A stretch of DNA of 64,000 nucleotides, from assembly GCA_018398805.1 (NCBI GenBank), contig JAGFBZ010002268.1:248001-312000 (forward strand), written 5' to 3'. This document shows positions 1 through 10,945 of this stretch, in pieces. The notes beneath the pieces were generated by a model. It was not told where the DNA came from and made no database searches. It saw nothing but the letters and a program-made list of their open reading frames with translations. How positions within the stretch are numbered: position 1 is the stretch's first letter; each line of letters starts with the position of its first letter. Both the position numbers and the translations under genes were made by a program. This DNA comes from Hirundichthys speculiger. Lineage: Eukaryota; Chordata; Actinopteri; Beloniformes; Exocoetidae.

Positions 1-113
1 TCTCTCAGTTCCTTTCACTCACTTATGGCTTTTAGCACACTATATGGGTGATCGACACTGGTTCATGAAGCTATCCAAAAGTCATGACTTATTCTACTGT
101 GTGTGTACATACT

Positions 114-133
114 TATATATATATATATATATA
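114..133. repeat. (TA)n microsatellite
   Basis: Ten uninterrupted TA units. Confidence 0.95.
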
Positions 134-1887
134 CATATGGTGATGGTGCCATGGTCTCAGCACCTTGATATTATGTAAAGTCACAATCTAGGTACATGGT
201 TAATGTTTTCTTTCTTTGCACATATTAAAAGACCAGGTTCAGGTTATGACAAATTACATTATTCTCACCAAATCATCATCATTAAGGAGAACCATAGTGG
301 CTACAATTAAACTAAACTCATAAATACTTGCCACAAAGATCAGCAGGAGGCCCAGATGGGATTCAATGCTGCTCACACTCCTACATATGATGCACAGGCA
401 CACACTTGCATCCAGAATTTGTAATTCAAACTTTCTCCACTGAGTGTGTAATGACGTCCGTTATTAAAGCGGGTAATTGTCTTACAGTGGTGGTGTGTTA
501 TTGGATCTGGGGGCTGTTCTGCAGGCACAGTCAGCGGCAGCTGGATGTAAAGTCGCTGAGCAGTGAAATAGGGAGCAGGGCTGAGCAGACACACAGAAGA
601 TGGTATCAGCATCAAAGGGAGATGCTAGCATTGTGCTGGTTAACCCTTGTGAATTGCACTCAGCCCACCTGTTACCTTATCCTCTTTGAGACTCTCTCTA
701 ACTCAGTCCCTTTGCCTCCTGAAGCCAGACACATGAGGAAGTCTGATAAAGACTCCACGCAGTGAGGTTCAGCCATCAAAGACTTCAGAGACAAGGCAAA
801 ATGGCAACATACCATGAAGCAAACTGGGCCGTGTAATTACAGCAAAGCTTCATAATAGATTGTAATCAGGCAGGAACATCAAAAGATTAGTTGGCAATTT
901 TTTGTTTTTAGTCTCAGAAGAGAAATACATTTGTCCTCTTTACTGACAGACTCACTTCAGTGACAAACAATCTAGTCACCAGGAAAGCACATTGCCATTT
1001 TGTGTTTCTGATAACTTACAATACATGCTTACATACCTATTTTATGGGACAGATCCAGATGATTCTAACTCTTTCAGAAAAGTATTCTTTCCTTGTTTTG
1101 TCTTCTATCACAGTTTCATCTGTGTGGTTTTACCGTTTGGTGTAGTTTGTCACTCTTTTTTGTCTGTTGTATTTTGTTTAGTTTCACATACAAACCAATG
1201 CCCCTTGGTTAAGTTTAATAATTCTCTTAACCTGGTCAAAGTTTGAAGATATCCTAGCTGGTGAGGATGAGGGATAATAAATGGCCAGCAAAAGATTTAT
1301 AGACACTGCGTGTGCTTTTCAGAAATGTAAAGAATCTACTACATGTGAAACAAACACATTGCACATATTTTAAGTTTTCCCAAAACATTAGAGCGGTAAT
1401 GTATTTTTCTGTAGCCTGGTAGCTTTTATCACTGCTTCCCTCTCTAATAAGATTAGACATGAGGCTGGTGTCATTATTCAAAATCTTCTCAGCAGTAGTT
1501 CTGCAAACATCTGCCTTTAAATAGTATATTAATAAATCATTATCCTGTAAAAAAAGAGATAAAAATTCAACAATTGATTTTTTTTAAACACAGTATTAAC
1601 AAGAAAGAAAGAGGAAGGTGCACAGTCATGAATTCTATATTTAAAAAAATCTCCTATAATATCATGTACATTGATGGCAGAGAGAAGAAAACCCAACTGC
1701 TGTTGCTACACCTAGCCTAAATGACAACTTCCTAATAACTGCCAAACTGTTAGTTACATTTTGTGAATTGTGTACAAATACATACGTAAAATGGGTTTGC
1801 AATAATAATATAAACAGATCCAAATAAGGAACCTTATTTTGCCAAAGCATCCTCTACCTGGGCACAGTGATTGCTTGCAGCAGCATT

Positions 1888-1900
1888 GTTACCAGGCAAC
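1888..1900 (+). promoter_or_regulatory. RFX X-box-like site
   Basis: The sequence GTTACCAGGCAAC fits the X-box form GTNRCC-N(0-3)-RGYAAC with a one-base spacer and both half-sites matching. RFX factors bind such sites in ciliary gene promoters and in enhancers (family knowledge). No promoter or first exon can be seen beside it, so a distal enhancer site or chance are both possible. Confidence 0.4.
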
Positions 1901-2059
1901 GGCCGAGACTGAGAAGTGCGAAATAGCCAGCACACAGTTTCCAGTCAGCTTCCAAAATCGGGAGTTCTTCCTTGGTGTATCCTGGCTTAAAATGATATGG
2001 CTGCAGATCATATAGTCAGATATAATCATCGTTATCTGATAATGGTGCTCTCACAAAGT

Positions 2060-2350
2060 CATTCATAGTTTTGAAATCATATTATCTGCTACCCCTTGGC
2101 TAGCCACACTGTTGATGGAAGTTCCGATGGAGGCTTTGTGGGGAAAAAGTAAATGTAAAGGCTTTTTTTCACACTGGATTATTGAATGTACAGAGAAGAG
2201 AGCTGTATCTACCTTTTTCTCAAACTCGGGGTTTAAACGGCCCAAAACATTGGCATATCCCTTTAAATTAGCTCTAAATAAGCTCGGAGACAAGTTGACA
2301 GGCAAGAGACAACAGGCATCAGTGTCACTCCCTCTTTTCTCACACTAGAT
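2060..2350. other. Candidate conserved non-coding block
   Basis: A mixed-composition, repeat-free stretch that stays open on both strands (80 codons on minus, 78 on plus) without resembling any protein family I know. Its lack of low-complexity sequence among AT-rich neighbours is the only reason to single it out. It could be a regulatory element or ordinary unique DNA. Confidence 0.2.
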
Positions 2351-2589
2351 AATGGTCCTGTGAAGAGAAGCTATCACTGGAACTTGTGTGAGTATTAAAA
2401 GAGTGAGATTAATTCATAAAGATTAATAGAACAAACCTGGACTTGATAATAGTCATATATGATGGAAGAGATAATTTATTAGATATATATTATTGTTTAT
2501 CTAGGTTTGATTATCCAAATCATGTTGTGACATGTTGTATCCCTCTTTCAGTTATTGAAATGTATTTTTTTGTTTTCTCGTAAGCACAG

Positions 2590-2824
2590 TGTAGCAGTCG
2601 GCAAATCAATAATTGAAGGCTACATAACGTTATCTAAAATGTCCAATTCAAATATGAACCAGCCATTTTTGTATTGATCATTTTCTTTCCTGGCCCACTC
2701 AGCTACATGCTGTAGTTGGCACAGTTGTGGTTGTCTTGGTGCTGTCAATCTAATTAGTCCATGCTTGTCAAGGCAGGTGTTTGATCATTTAATCTAAGAG
2801 CTGGTGCAGAAATGAAGGAAGCCT
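2590..2824. other. Candidate conserved non-coding block
   Basis: Repeat-free sequence carrying homeodomain-type cores (CTAATTAG near 2750), TCAATC and TTTGATCATTTAATC. This texture is typical of vertebrate developmental enhancers. No coding potential is visible. The call is an inference and needs cross-species alignment to stand. Confidence 0.28.
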
Positions 2825-2975
2825 GTTATTCAGATGGTAGAGCTGTAGTCTGTCAGTCGGAAGGTTACTGGCTCCATCCCAAACAGTAGTTCATATATTA
2901 AAGTGCCCTCAGGCAAAATAATGAATTCTACTTTTCCCTCAATGTCTACTTCACTGGTGAATTGCTTGAGACCTT
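2825..2975 (+). mobile_element. tRNA-derived SINE, degenerate
   Basis: A tRNA-like head is visible: 'atggtagagctgtagtc' resembles an A box and 'ggttactggctccatccc' resembles a B box. It is followed by 'aagtgccctcaggcaaaat', which corresponds to the conserved 'agtgtccttgggcaagac' body of a very common teleost tRNA-type SINE. The 3' part fades without a clear tail. No target duplication was found. SINEs are non-coding and depend on LINE machinery. Confidence 0.6.
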
Positions 2976-5633
2976 TTTATCAGACATTTCCAGGTGTTTT
3001 TTTTTTTTTTGTCTAATCGAAGGTACTTCTACATTAGCTTTGCACCCATTGTACCTCCAAACAGATCGCAATTAATTTAAATCAAAAAAGTAAAATATCA
3101 CATAATATTATTCCCTGTAAATGAGACAATGATGCCTTAAGCATTTTCTGCTTGATCAAATGTCTGGACAGTCTTAAGTGGCTAAATTCCTGCAAGCTTT
3201 CCATGAGGAGTGGGGTTGTCTCATCAATGCATACAAATCTTGTTGCCAGTCAGAAACACAGAACTCCAAACCAAGAAACGATAAACAAAACTTTAGAAGA
3301 TTGCTTTACTTTTCAACAATAACAAGTCCAGAAAATCCAGGCATACATGTTCAAGCCAGAATTGGATCCATATGACCCCTAAGACTGACCTCCACAGTAG
3401 GCGCTGTGAATTGTAGCCATTCTAACTAACAAGAGTGGTCCCACAGGAGGCACTGTGGAGCAGTTTAAAAGCATCTCAGTAGTGACAGTCCACTACAAAT
3501 ACACTTTGAGTCTATTTTGGAGTTGGGCCACAGCTAAGCCACATCAATTTACACACAGGAGCTCGAGCTAGCAGGATGTCAGACATGAGAATGTCAAAGG
3601 GGATTTTCAAAATAAAATACCACAAGTGGGCTCCTACTCATACATCGATATGTTAACCTGTGGAGACCACGGATAAACAATGCAGATATGTTTCAAAAGA
3701 GATTTGAAATACGTTCAAAACGTCAAACGACTTTTTTTTTTTCATACCACTCATCCTTTTTTCATATTTAATTCAAGAAAGAACACAATATGGGGAGATA
3801 TGCATCTTTAACGAGCAGTGGGACCTGAGGTCACACTAAGGACAGAGAAAACTGCTACTAAACCAGACCACGCCGCTTCAGCTCCCAATAGAGTGAATTT
3901 AAGTGCTGGAGTGTGTGTGTCCGTATGAATATGTCCAAGAGATAGATATGTATGTATACATAGACAGATAGACAGATAGACTGACAGACAGAATTTTATT
4001 TTTTCTGTTTATACTTAGAATGAAATGAAAAAAAGTAGTTTATGTATATGTTACATGTATAGTCATTCAGTGCAAACTGTATTATTTATCTGTGGATAAA
4101 GTTATAAAATGCTGTCCAAAATGATGCATAAACCAGTAAAATACTGCTCCAAGCAACCACATACTACTGTTTTATCCGCATGGCACTATCCAGGGCATAC
4201 AGATTTAATCAAAGGTAGAGGCAACCACTTCTATCACTTAAACAAACATGAAAAATACCACAACCATTTTTGGAAAGCCAGTGAAAACACCAGGAGAGAA
4301 ACTTGTGTGTAATTCTATGACATTATATCAGATTTAGGTTTGACATGTAAAATATCACACATTACTTATTTATGAACACTGCTGTGATAACAGATGATGA
4401 ACTGTAACATATTTATGAGAACCTTAATGGTTGTCCAGGAATAAAACTTATTTGGCAGGGATATAAGTTTTAATGAACCGTAAAGACCACTGACACAAAA
4501 CATCAGTCTCGTCTATACATGGCCTTTCATCACCTCTATGGATCAACAACAATGAGCCTATCCTCCTTTACATCCTCACTAAGCTCTTATTTAACTCTAG
4601 TCCACACAAACATTATTTTAGAGCATGTCCAAGCTGGCAAGGGAAGAAGATCATGAACAGTCCCAATACTCTTCAGTTTTCATTCTAACAGCTGGTGTCA
4701 CTGGAGTTTTTTTGTTCTTGGACTTTTGAGGTGATTTCTCTGTGGGGGCTGTGGGTTTAGTCTTTTAAACACAGTTCTTAACTGGGGTTGTTACATCAGC
4801 AGGGTACTCTGAAACTGTCCATAGACAAGTTGTTATGGCAACAGTTCCCTTTAAATTTATAGCTTTGTCTAACCTATCTAATTAGAGACATCATGCCATC
4901 GTTTGGGGTCAGTGAGGCCAGTAATCCAGTGGAGAGCCTTCTGATGTCACATTTTAACTTTGGAGCACATGTTGGCAAAGAAAGTCATTTTGTCTGTCTA
5001 AGTTTAGCCAGCTTTTGAAATACCACTCTTCCTAAGGTGTGAAAACTCTCTGCTGAGATATATCAAACACAGCTTCCAACAGCACTGCAATTTTTAAACT
5101 TATAACCCATCACAAAATGTTTAATTCCGTGTGAGGTTAAAAACTGCTGTGTGGATTACTTGGATCTGCTTTTGAAGTTAAGTGAGACCTGTAAAAAGAA
5201 CACTATGCTGTTTTTTTGCTAAAGCACAGTGGCACATTTATCCTTGTATTTAGACAGCCACTGGAAAAGCCAAGCTATTTCCTTCTTTACCAGACCAAAG
5301 GCAACTAAGACAAACAAACAAAAAACTCCTGTGGGAATTGTTTTCTTTTAGCAACAACCACATGCATTTTAACATAAAAGGGTCAAAGCCATGATTTTTT
5401 ATTTTTTTTTAGCAAAACAAATACGCTATCTTATTTGCCTTCTGTTTTAATGTATGCAGAGTCCTAAATAAGACAGAGCAGGAGGGAGAAAAGAGGGATG
5501 ACACAGGAAATTGGTGCTACAGATTGTGATCTGGGATTAGTGAGGAGATGTGGGTATTTATATTCTGATAATGGAAAACTGAATATTCAGTATTAAAAGA
5601 CGACCTGGTAAATGGTGCACAAAGTCATACATA
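2976..5633. other. Non-coding stretch, no gene recognised
   Basis: AT-rich unique-looking DNA. It contains an AGAC/AGAT microsatellite at 3961-3991 and poly(T) runs. Two imperfect copies of a short motif (CCACAGTAGGCGCTGTG at about 3390, CACAGGAGGCACTGTGG at about 3443) lie some 50 bases apart. Open frames here are under 70 codons and show no motif. Confidence 0.6.
3961..3991. repeat. AGAC/AGAT microsatellite
   Basis: Interrupted tetranucleotide units of AGAC, AGAT and GACA type. Confidence 0.85.
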
Positions 5634-6166
5634 CAGTTAAAACCAAAAATTTACATAATACCGTATAAAGACACATAACCTGTTCTTGTTTTTGTTGGTA
5701 TTACCAAAATTATTTCTGTTTGTGAAATGCCAGAATCATGAGAAAGTGGATTTTTTTTCAAGATTTTTTATTTTTTTTTTAATCTTCTTCAAAGTCAGAA
5801 GTTTACGTACACTAAGATTACGATGCCTTTAAACAATTTGGGAAAGCCCTAATGATGATGTCATGGCTTTGAAAACTTCTGAAAGGTTAATTGACAACAT
5901 TTGAGTGAACTGGAGGCACACCTGTAGATGTATTTTAAGACACACCTCAGAAACACTGTTTACTTGTGTGATATGGGAAAATCAAAAGAAATCAGCCAAG
6001 ATATCAGGAAGAGAACTGTGGATCTTCAAAAGTCTGGTTTATCTTTGGGTTAAAATTCCAGATGCCTAAAGGTGTCATGTTCACCTGTTCAAACAATTAA
6101 TGCGAAAGTATAAACGCCACGGGAATGTCCAGTCATCATACTGCTCAGGAAGGAGACGGGTTCTTT
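5634..6166 (+). mobile_element. Tc1-like transposon, Sleeping Beauty/salmonid type, truncated
   Basis: The left end follows a TA (5632-5633) and begins CAGTTAAAACCAAAAATTTA. An inner direct repeat, 'gtcagaagtttacgtacact', lies near 5796-5815, giving the IR/DR arrangement of the Sleeping Beauty group. The sequence then runs through the 5' UTR and the transposase start, and similarity stops near 6166, so the catalytic part and right terminal repeat are missing. The element is dead and cannot supply transposase. Confidence 0.85.
5973..6166 (+). pseudogene. Tc1 transposase N-terminus, broken
   Basis: The frame starts with MGKSKEISQDIRKRT, the N-terminal paired-like DNA-binding region of Sleeping Beauty-type Tc1 transposases, and hits a TAA at 6051-6053 after 26 codons. 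Downstream codons still resemble the family: hydrophilic Lys/Arg-rich sequence ending in a Ser-Gly-Arg-Arg stretch near 6150. About 65 of roughly 340 residues remain and none of the DDE triad. It is inside the truncated transposon that starts at the TA at 5632. Confidence 0.8.
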
Positions 6167-7290
6167 CAAGGGGATAGATTTGCTTTTGTCATTGGTGGGG
6201 ACACATAAATCCCCTATGATAACGCTGATAACATGCTAAAGGACATCTCAATTAGCCTACATTAGTAAGTAATCCCATTTTGATGTTTTGGTTTTGTTTT
6301 TTTGTTCCATTCTAAATATAACATCAAATAATGAATTGTGTAATGTTAAAGAAAAATAACTGACAAAGAAGTAGTTTTCAGTTTACTTAAGGCATTGTGA
6401 AACTGAAACAGTGAATGCCATATGAAAAGTGAAAAAATAGATAGCCTTTAAGGCTATTTCAGTTTTCTCTTATCATCATTCATGTTTGAACTGAACAGTA
6501 ACTGCAACAATCTGTACCAATGCAGTGCACGGTACCTGCAAAAGCACGTAATTTTCTAAAACTGTTTAGTTTATGTCTCAAAATAATTTTAACTCAATCA
6601 ACACATCAGAGCCATCAGAATGAAAAGTGTCTGTGTCACTAAAATTCTTAGCCTGTCAACATAACAGGCTCTGTTGGTTAATCATTTTCTTCCACAAGGC
6701 TGGAGTTTTTCTCTGACGTTAATTTAACAGAAGTTAGACATGTTTCTCTGGGAGACTGTAAGATAACTGACATGGATCATATTTATACTTCTAAGCAGCT
6801 GTTTGGTCTGCAGTTAGTTTAAAGACCATGTTATTCATAGATGTACAGACGATTTTAGCCTGCACCATAATCACTAAAAAACTAGCGTCACTGTTATTAT
6901 GGACTCATTCATTAACAAACTTGACTTACCCTTTTCTTTGAAAAATTACTCCTTATGTCCACCTTTTGTTTTTTTGCTGCCATTCTCACTACCTTTTAAT
7001 ACCCATGTGTCTCGCACTGCTATCTCGCACAGTTCGCCTAAGGCTATTCAACGTTAACTGGGAAAACTATTTTTCTTCTTGCAGAGTTTTGGCGCTGCTC
7101 AAAACAAACATATCTTCTGCCTTTCACGGGGCAGCAGGAAAATGTGCAGCCAATCACTCTAGACATACGTGTTTAGGAGGAAGGGTTTAATAGGGATTTA
7201 AGCCTTTGAGAAAGTCTAAATTAATGAGACACTAACGGGCAGTTCTTTGGAGGGGGGAACAAAATTATTGGTAGGAACAATTCAATAATT
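6167..7290. other. Non-coding stretch, no gene recognised
   Basis: Unique-looking AT-rich DNA between the Tc1 remnant and the LINE. A 74-codon open frame at 6966-7190 shows no motif. I see no repeat with clear ends. Confidence 0.55.
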
Positions 7291-7825
7291 GTCACCTCCT
7301 CCCCCGAATTGCCACCTTAGCGTGGTGCAGGGGTTTGTGTGCCCGAATGATCCCAGGGGTTATGTTGTCGAGGACGTTTGCCTCTGGTGGGGTCACCCGA
7401 GGCAAATTGGTACTGGCGGACGGGCCAGACTAAGTGCGATTCAAGTCGACTCCTATGAAACAAACTAGAACAAGAGCTCGATGTCCCTCGCCTGGGTTAG
7501 GGTCACCGGGGCCCTACCCTGGAGCCAGACCTGGGGGAGGGCCTCGTTCGGGAGCGATTGATGGCCTGGCCTTTACCCATGGGCCCGGCCGGGCTCAGCC
7601 CGAACAGATTACATGGGTTCGCCTCGCTGTGGGCTCACAACCTACAGGGAGGGTCATAGGAGTCAGGTGCAATGTGTTTTGGGTGGCACCCAAAAGTGTG
7701 GGCCTTGGCGTGCCGAACCCCCAGCTGAGTAAACTGGCTATTGGCTACTCTTTCCCAAAGTGAGAGGCGATGGGCTGGTGTAGGGTTGATTATAGCCCCC
7801 CAGCTTGGAGCCTCTACATTGGGGT

Positions 7826-8500
7826 TTTCCCCAGTAAATGCACCTTTGGGTCGGGGAACGGGCTCTGACTGTCATTTGCGCTTATGCACTGGATGACAGT
7901 TCAGAATACCGAGCCTTCTTGGAGTCCTTGGCAGTGGTGCTGGAAAGCGCCCCAAATGGGGAGACCTTTATTCTGCTGGGGGACTTCAATTCTCACGTTG
8001 GCAATGACAGTGGTACCTGGAGGGGCGTGATTGGAAGGAACGGCATCTCTGATCTGAAACTGAGTGGTGTTTTGTTGTTGGACTTCAATGCTCGTCACAG
8101 TTTGTCCATAACAAACACCATGTTCAAGCATAAGAGTGTCCATCAATGCACGTGGCATTAGGACACTCTTGGCCGTAGATCAATGATCAATTTCATAGTC
8201 TTATCATCCAACCTTCTGTACATTCATTGATCACTACCTGGTGGTGAGTTGGATCAGATGGCGGGGGAGAATGCAGGTCAGACCTGGTAGGCCTAAACGT
8301 GTAGTGAGGGTTTGGTGGAAGCATCTGGCAGAGGAACCTGTCAGAAAGAACTTCAACTTACATCTCAATCACATGTCGAGGGAGGTGGGGGACATTGAGT
8401 CTGAATGGGCCATGTTCCGCACCTCCATTGCTGAAGCGGCTGACAGGAGCTGTGGCCGTAAGGTAGTCTGTGCCTGCTGCGGAACTCGGAACTCAGGTGG
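7826..8500 (+). pseudogene. LINE AP-endonuclease domain, broken
   Basis: The frame at 7838-8161 carries ICAYAL, LLGDFNSHVGN (the APE-family GDFN metal-site motif) and SITNTMFKHK. It stops at a TAG (8159-8161) where the family has Gln, and the next codons continue the family sequence (DTLGRRSM). After a frame change near 8225 the catalytic Ser-Asp-His-His motif appears degraded as IDHYLVVSW, followed by the linker with IESEWAMFR. This endonuclease nicks target DNA for target-primed reverse transcription. With a stop, a frameshift and a damaged active site this copy is inactive. Confidence 0.85.
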
Positions 8501-8509
8501 TGGACACCT

Positions 8510-9083
8510 TCCAGTCCCTGTACAAATGGAGTGGGAGTTTGGTCCACATTGTCAGGTTATAAATCGGACTCGTTTTCAGTAAGATTTGGAGTCTGCCAGG
8601 GCTGCTCTTTGCACCGATTCTGTTCATAACATTTATAAACAGAATTTCTAGCCGCAGCAAAGGAGCGGGGGTAGGGGGGGGGGGGTGGGGGGGTTCCAGT
8701 TCAGTTGCGTCGGGATTTTGACTCTGCTGTTTGCAGATGACGTGTTCCTGTTGGCGCCATCAGGTGGGGATCTTCAGCTTTCACTGGAGCGGTTCGCAGC
8801 AGAGTGTGAAGCAACAGCGATGAGAAACAGCTCCTCCAAATCTGAGACCATGTTTCTCAGTCGGAAAAGGGTAGAACGCCTTCTCCGGGTTGGGAGTGAG
8901 GTTCTGGCTCAAGTGGAGGAGTTTAAGTATCTTGGAGTCTTGTTCACGAGTGTAGGGAGAAAGGAACGGGAGATTGCCAGACGGATTGGTGCAGGGTCTG
9001 CTGTGGTGGGGACTCTGTACTATTTCTGTATGTTTCTCTGCTTACCGGTCAATCTTTGTTCCAACCCTCACCTATGGTCATGA
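8510..9083 (+). pseudogene. LINE reverse transcriptase C-terminal part, broken
   Basis: Family sequence resumes near 8510 and reads through degraded codons to APILFITFINRIS near 8610. The 132-codon frame at 8685-9083 contains LFADDV (codons around 8727-8744, the catalytic YXDD-type motif as FADD), then FAAECEA, SKSETMFLSRKR and EEFKYLGVLFTS. It ends at a stop just after 'cctatggtcatgaa', where intact copies go on to the thumb and C-terminus. The N-terminal half is deleted. Inactive. Confidence 0.85.
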
Positions 9084-9132
9084 ACTGTGGGCTGTGGGTA
9101 GTGACTGAAAGGTTTACTCCATCAGTTTACAT

Positions 9133-9439
9133 CAAGGGCGCAGATGGCACTGGGGACGGGGGTGACATGTCTCCCCCAGATTTATATTGATCCCCCCCAC
9201 CAACCCTTATAAGGGACCAAAGGTAGAACTAGAAAAGCACGCATTCAGCTGTACTTGTTATTTGTCTGGTATGTTAATCACGCTTTTCCGGCTTCAAACT
9301 TCCAATTTACAAGTTGAATCATGTAAGGCGAGTGTTATCTAGATAGGCCTTTGTCTACCAATGTTAATTCAGTTAGAAAACTCACAATTCTAATGACAGC
9401 TCAGTACCCCCCAGTTTAAAAATCCTATCTGCACCCCTG
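9133..9439. mobile_element. Short non-autonomous hAT-like element
   Basis: Termini are CAAGGGCGCAGATGG on the left and the inverse of CAGGGGTGCAGATAGG on the right. It is flanked by an 8-bp near-duplication, GTTTACAT (9125-9132) and GTTTATGT (9440-9447), two mismatches. CAGGGG-type ends with 8-bp duplications are characteristic of hAT elements. It is 307 bp long with no coding sequence, so it would need a transposase supplied from elsewhere. Confidence 0.7.
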
Positions 9440-9440
9440 G

Positions 9441-9628
9441 TTTATGTGCCCTACCACTTCGTGGCTGTGTTGCTGTCATTCCCAAACACTTCCATTTCCT
9501 TATAATACAGTTGACAGTTGACTGTGGAATATTTAGGAGTGAGGAAATTTCACGACTGGATTTGTTGCACAGGTGTCATCCTATCACGGTTTCCACGCTG
9601 GAATTCACTGAGCTCCTGAGCGACCCAT
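9441..9628 (-). pseudogene. Tc1 transposase N-terminus, broken, antisense
   Basis: The start codon is the complement of 9626-9628, giving MGRS followed by a two-base loss that shifts the frame and creates an early stop (MGRSGAQ*). In the shifted frame the family sequence continues: Glu-Phe-rich, then helix-turn-helix codons corresponding to 'ccagtcgtgaaatttcctca' on minus, and SGR-type codons at the truncation. About 60 residues of the DNA-binding region remain; the DDE domain is absent. Confidence 0.75.
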
Positions 9629-9759
9629 TCTTTCACAAATGTTTGTACAAACAGTCTGCATGCCTAGGTGCTTAAATTCATACACCTGTGGCCACCTGTA
9701 ATCACCTGGGATTCCGATAATTTGGATGGGAGAGCAAATACTTTTGGCAATATACTGTA

Positions 9760-10809
9760 TCACTATACTTTGCTGCATTAATGCTGTTGTCACAGAACTA
9801 TAAATGACCTTTTGTTCGGGGCACTGATACAACTCCATTCATCTCATAGCTGGATTTTGGAGTTGTTCCTGATACTAGTCTTAATGGTCCTTTTTGAATT
9901 TTTGGTTCAGTGCACATTTTGCTGTTGCAATATTTTTTTCCAAAAATGATGTCCAATTCTGATTCATCCAAACATGTTCCCACTATGTGATGGTTGATAC
10001 CAGATGGCTCTAAATCCAGAAAAGTCTACACTGTTTCAGGACATAGTTGCCATACAGCTGCTTTTTTCACAATGAAGTTTGTGAATGTAGCTCTGTACTT
10101 GTAGTGCTTGGCAAATGCCTCCCAAAGTAATCCTTTGCCCATGTATATCAGATGTTATTGAGTGATGATTCTTGATGTTATGTTATGTCATGTTATGTTA
10201 TGTCTGAGGGATCAGAGAGTTTTCAGTTTATGTCTGTACTTTTGTTCTTTATACACTAAAAGTCAGATTCCTTCAATAGTTTAATGATATTTTGTGCTAT
10301 AGCAGGAAAAATTAGCAAATTCCTTCCAATCTTTCCTTCAGGAAGTTTTTTTCTTAAACATTTCAATGATTCTCTCACCCATTTGTTGGAAAAGTAAAAC
10401 TAATCTGCTCATCTTTGCCCCTGAAAGAATTGAATGTATAGAAGACCCTATCACCTTTCATGATTCAAATTGCCTGTTTGAAATAGCATTGTTATTATTT
10501 TCTTTCATCTCCTCCCAGGAGATGCCTTTGGACCATCTTCCTATCAGTAAATTGCCCTGGTACCGATGTTTTAAGGAATATGTTGCAGGCCTAAAAAAAT
10601 GTATTATATTAACAAATGAAATGAAGTTGATGAGAAGGATAAAAAAAACCAGTAAAAATCTTCGGTTTATATTGTCTGCAAAGGAAATAAAAGTCAATTT
10701 AATCACATTTTTTTCTCATTTGTTCCATTCCATATTGTCCCATGTTTTTTTGTTTCTTTCTCTTTTTCTTGATTTGGGATTGTATTTACAGTATGCAGCT
10801 TTTTCTGAA
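9760..10809. other. Non-coding stretch, no gene recognised
   Basis: AT-rich DNA with a TGTTA-type pentanucleotide repeat at 10174-10205. A 172-codon open frame at 10366-10884 is Phe/Leu/Ile-rich, matches no family I know and ends inside a SINE, so I reject it as a gene. Confidence 0.6.
10174..10205. repeat. TGTTA-type pentanucleotide repeat
   Basis: About six imperfect TGTTA/TGTCA units. Confidence 0.85.
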
Positions 10810-10945
10810 CTTATTGAGGTGATAATAGAGGGAGTTCATTGTCCTGCTCGAGGACACTTGTTCATGGATGGGACTGAGGGTTGAGCTGCTGACCTTCAAG
10901 GTGGAGGACAATCTAATCTGTCCACTCATCCACAGTAACCCCATG
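10810..10945 (-). mobile_element. tRNA-derived SINE, degenerate, antisense
   Basis: Read on minus, a tRNA-like head ('ggtcagcagctcaaccc' as B box) is followed by 'agtgtcctcgagcaggacaa', the conserved body motif of the same teleost SINE type seen at 2.8 kb and 43 kb. Ends are unclear and no target duplication is visible. Confidence 0.6.

Larger units (their letters stand above)
1..2060. other. Non-coding stretch, no gene recognised
   Basis: AT-rich, apparently single-copy DNA with no convincing exon. It holds a short (TA)n tract at 114-133 and an RFX-like site at 1888-1900, both listed separately. A 119-codon open frame at 406-765 has no recognisable motif and mixed composition, so I do not call it a gene. 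The part around 820-875, with a TAATTAC core and little low-complexity sequence, could be regulatory, but nothing in the sequence proves it. Confidence 0.6.
7291..9111 (+). mobile_element. APE-type LINE, internally deleted
   Basis: A copy of an abundant teleost non-LTR retrotransposon. Order of parts: GC-richer 5' region (about 7291-7830), endonuclease remnant, C-terminal endonuclease plus linker (8220-8500), then an abrupt jump into the reverse transcriptase palm and thumb (8510-9083). About 1 kb of the reverse transcriptase N-terminal half is therefore missing. Family resemblance stops near 9111 beside a Tc1/hAT block, so the 3' end is absent. A G-rich run at about 8669-8694 sits in the reverse transcriptase part. 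The local GC is well above the flanks, as usual for this family. I cannot fix the clade (I/Nimb or a relative) without a search. Confidence 0.85.
9112..9757 (-). mobile_element. Tc1-like transposon fragment, antisense
   Basis: The right edge is a terminal inverted repeat: on minus it reads CAGTATATTGCCAAAAGTAT from 9757, flanked by TA at 9758-9759. Going leftwards it runs through 5' UTR and the first third of transposase to about 9441. There it is interrupted by a small hAT element (9133-9439). About 20 bases of possible Tc1 sequence (9112-9132, 'ctccatcagtttacat') lie on the far side. The rest of the element is missing, so it is a dead fragment. Confidence 0.75.

Noticed and set aside
10366..10884. 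172-codon open frame on plus
   Set aside because: Composition-driven Leu/Phe/Ile content, no motif, and its last part lies within a SINE.
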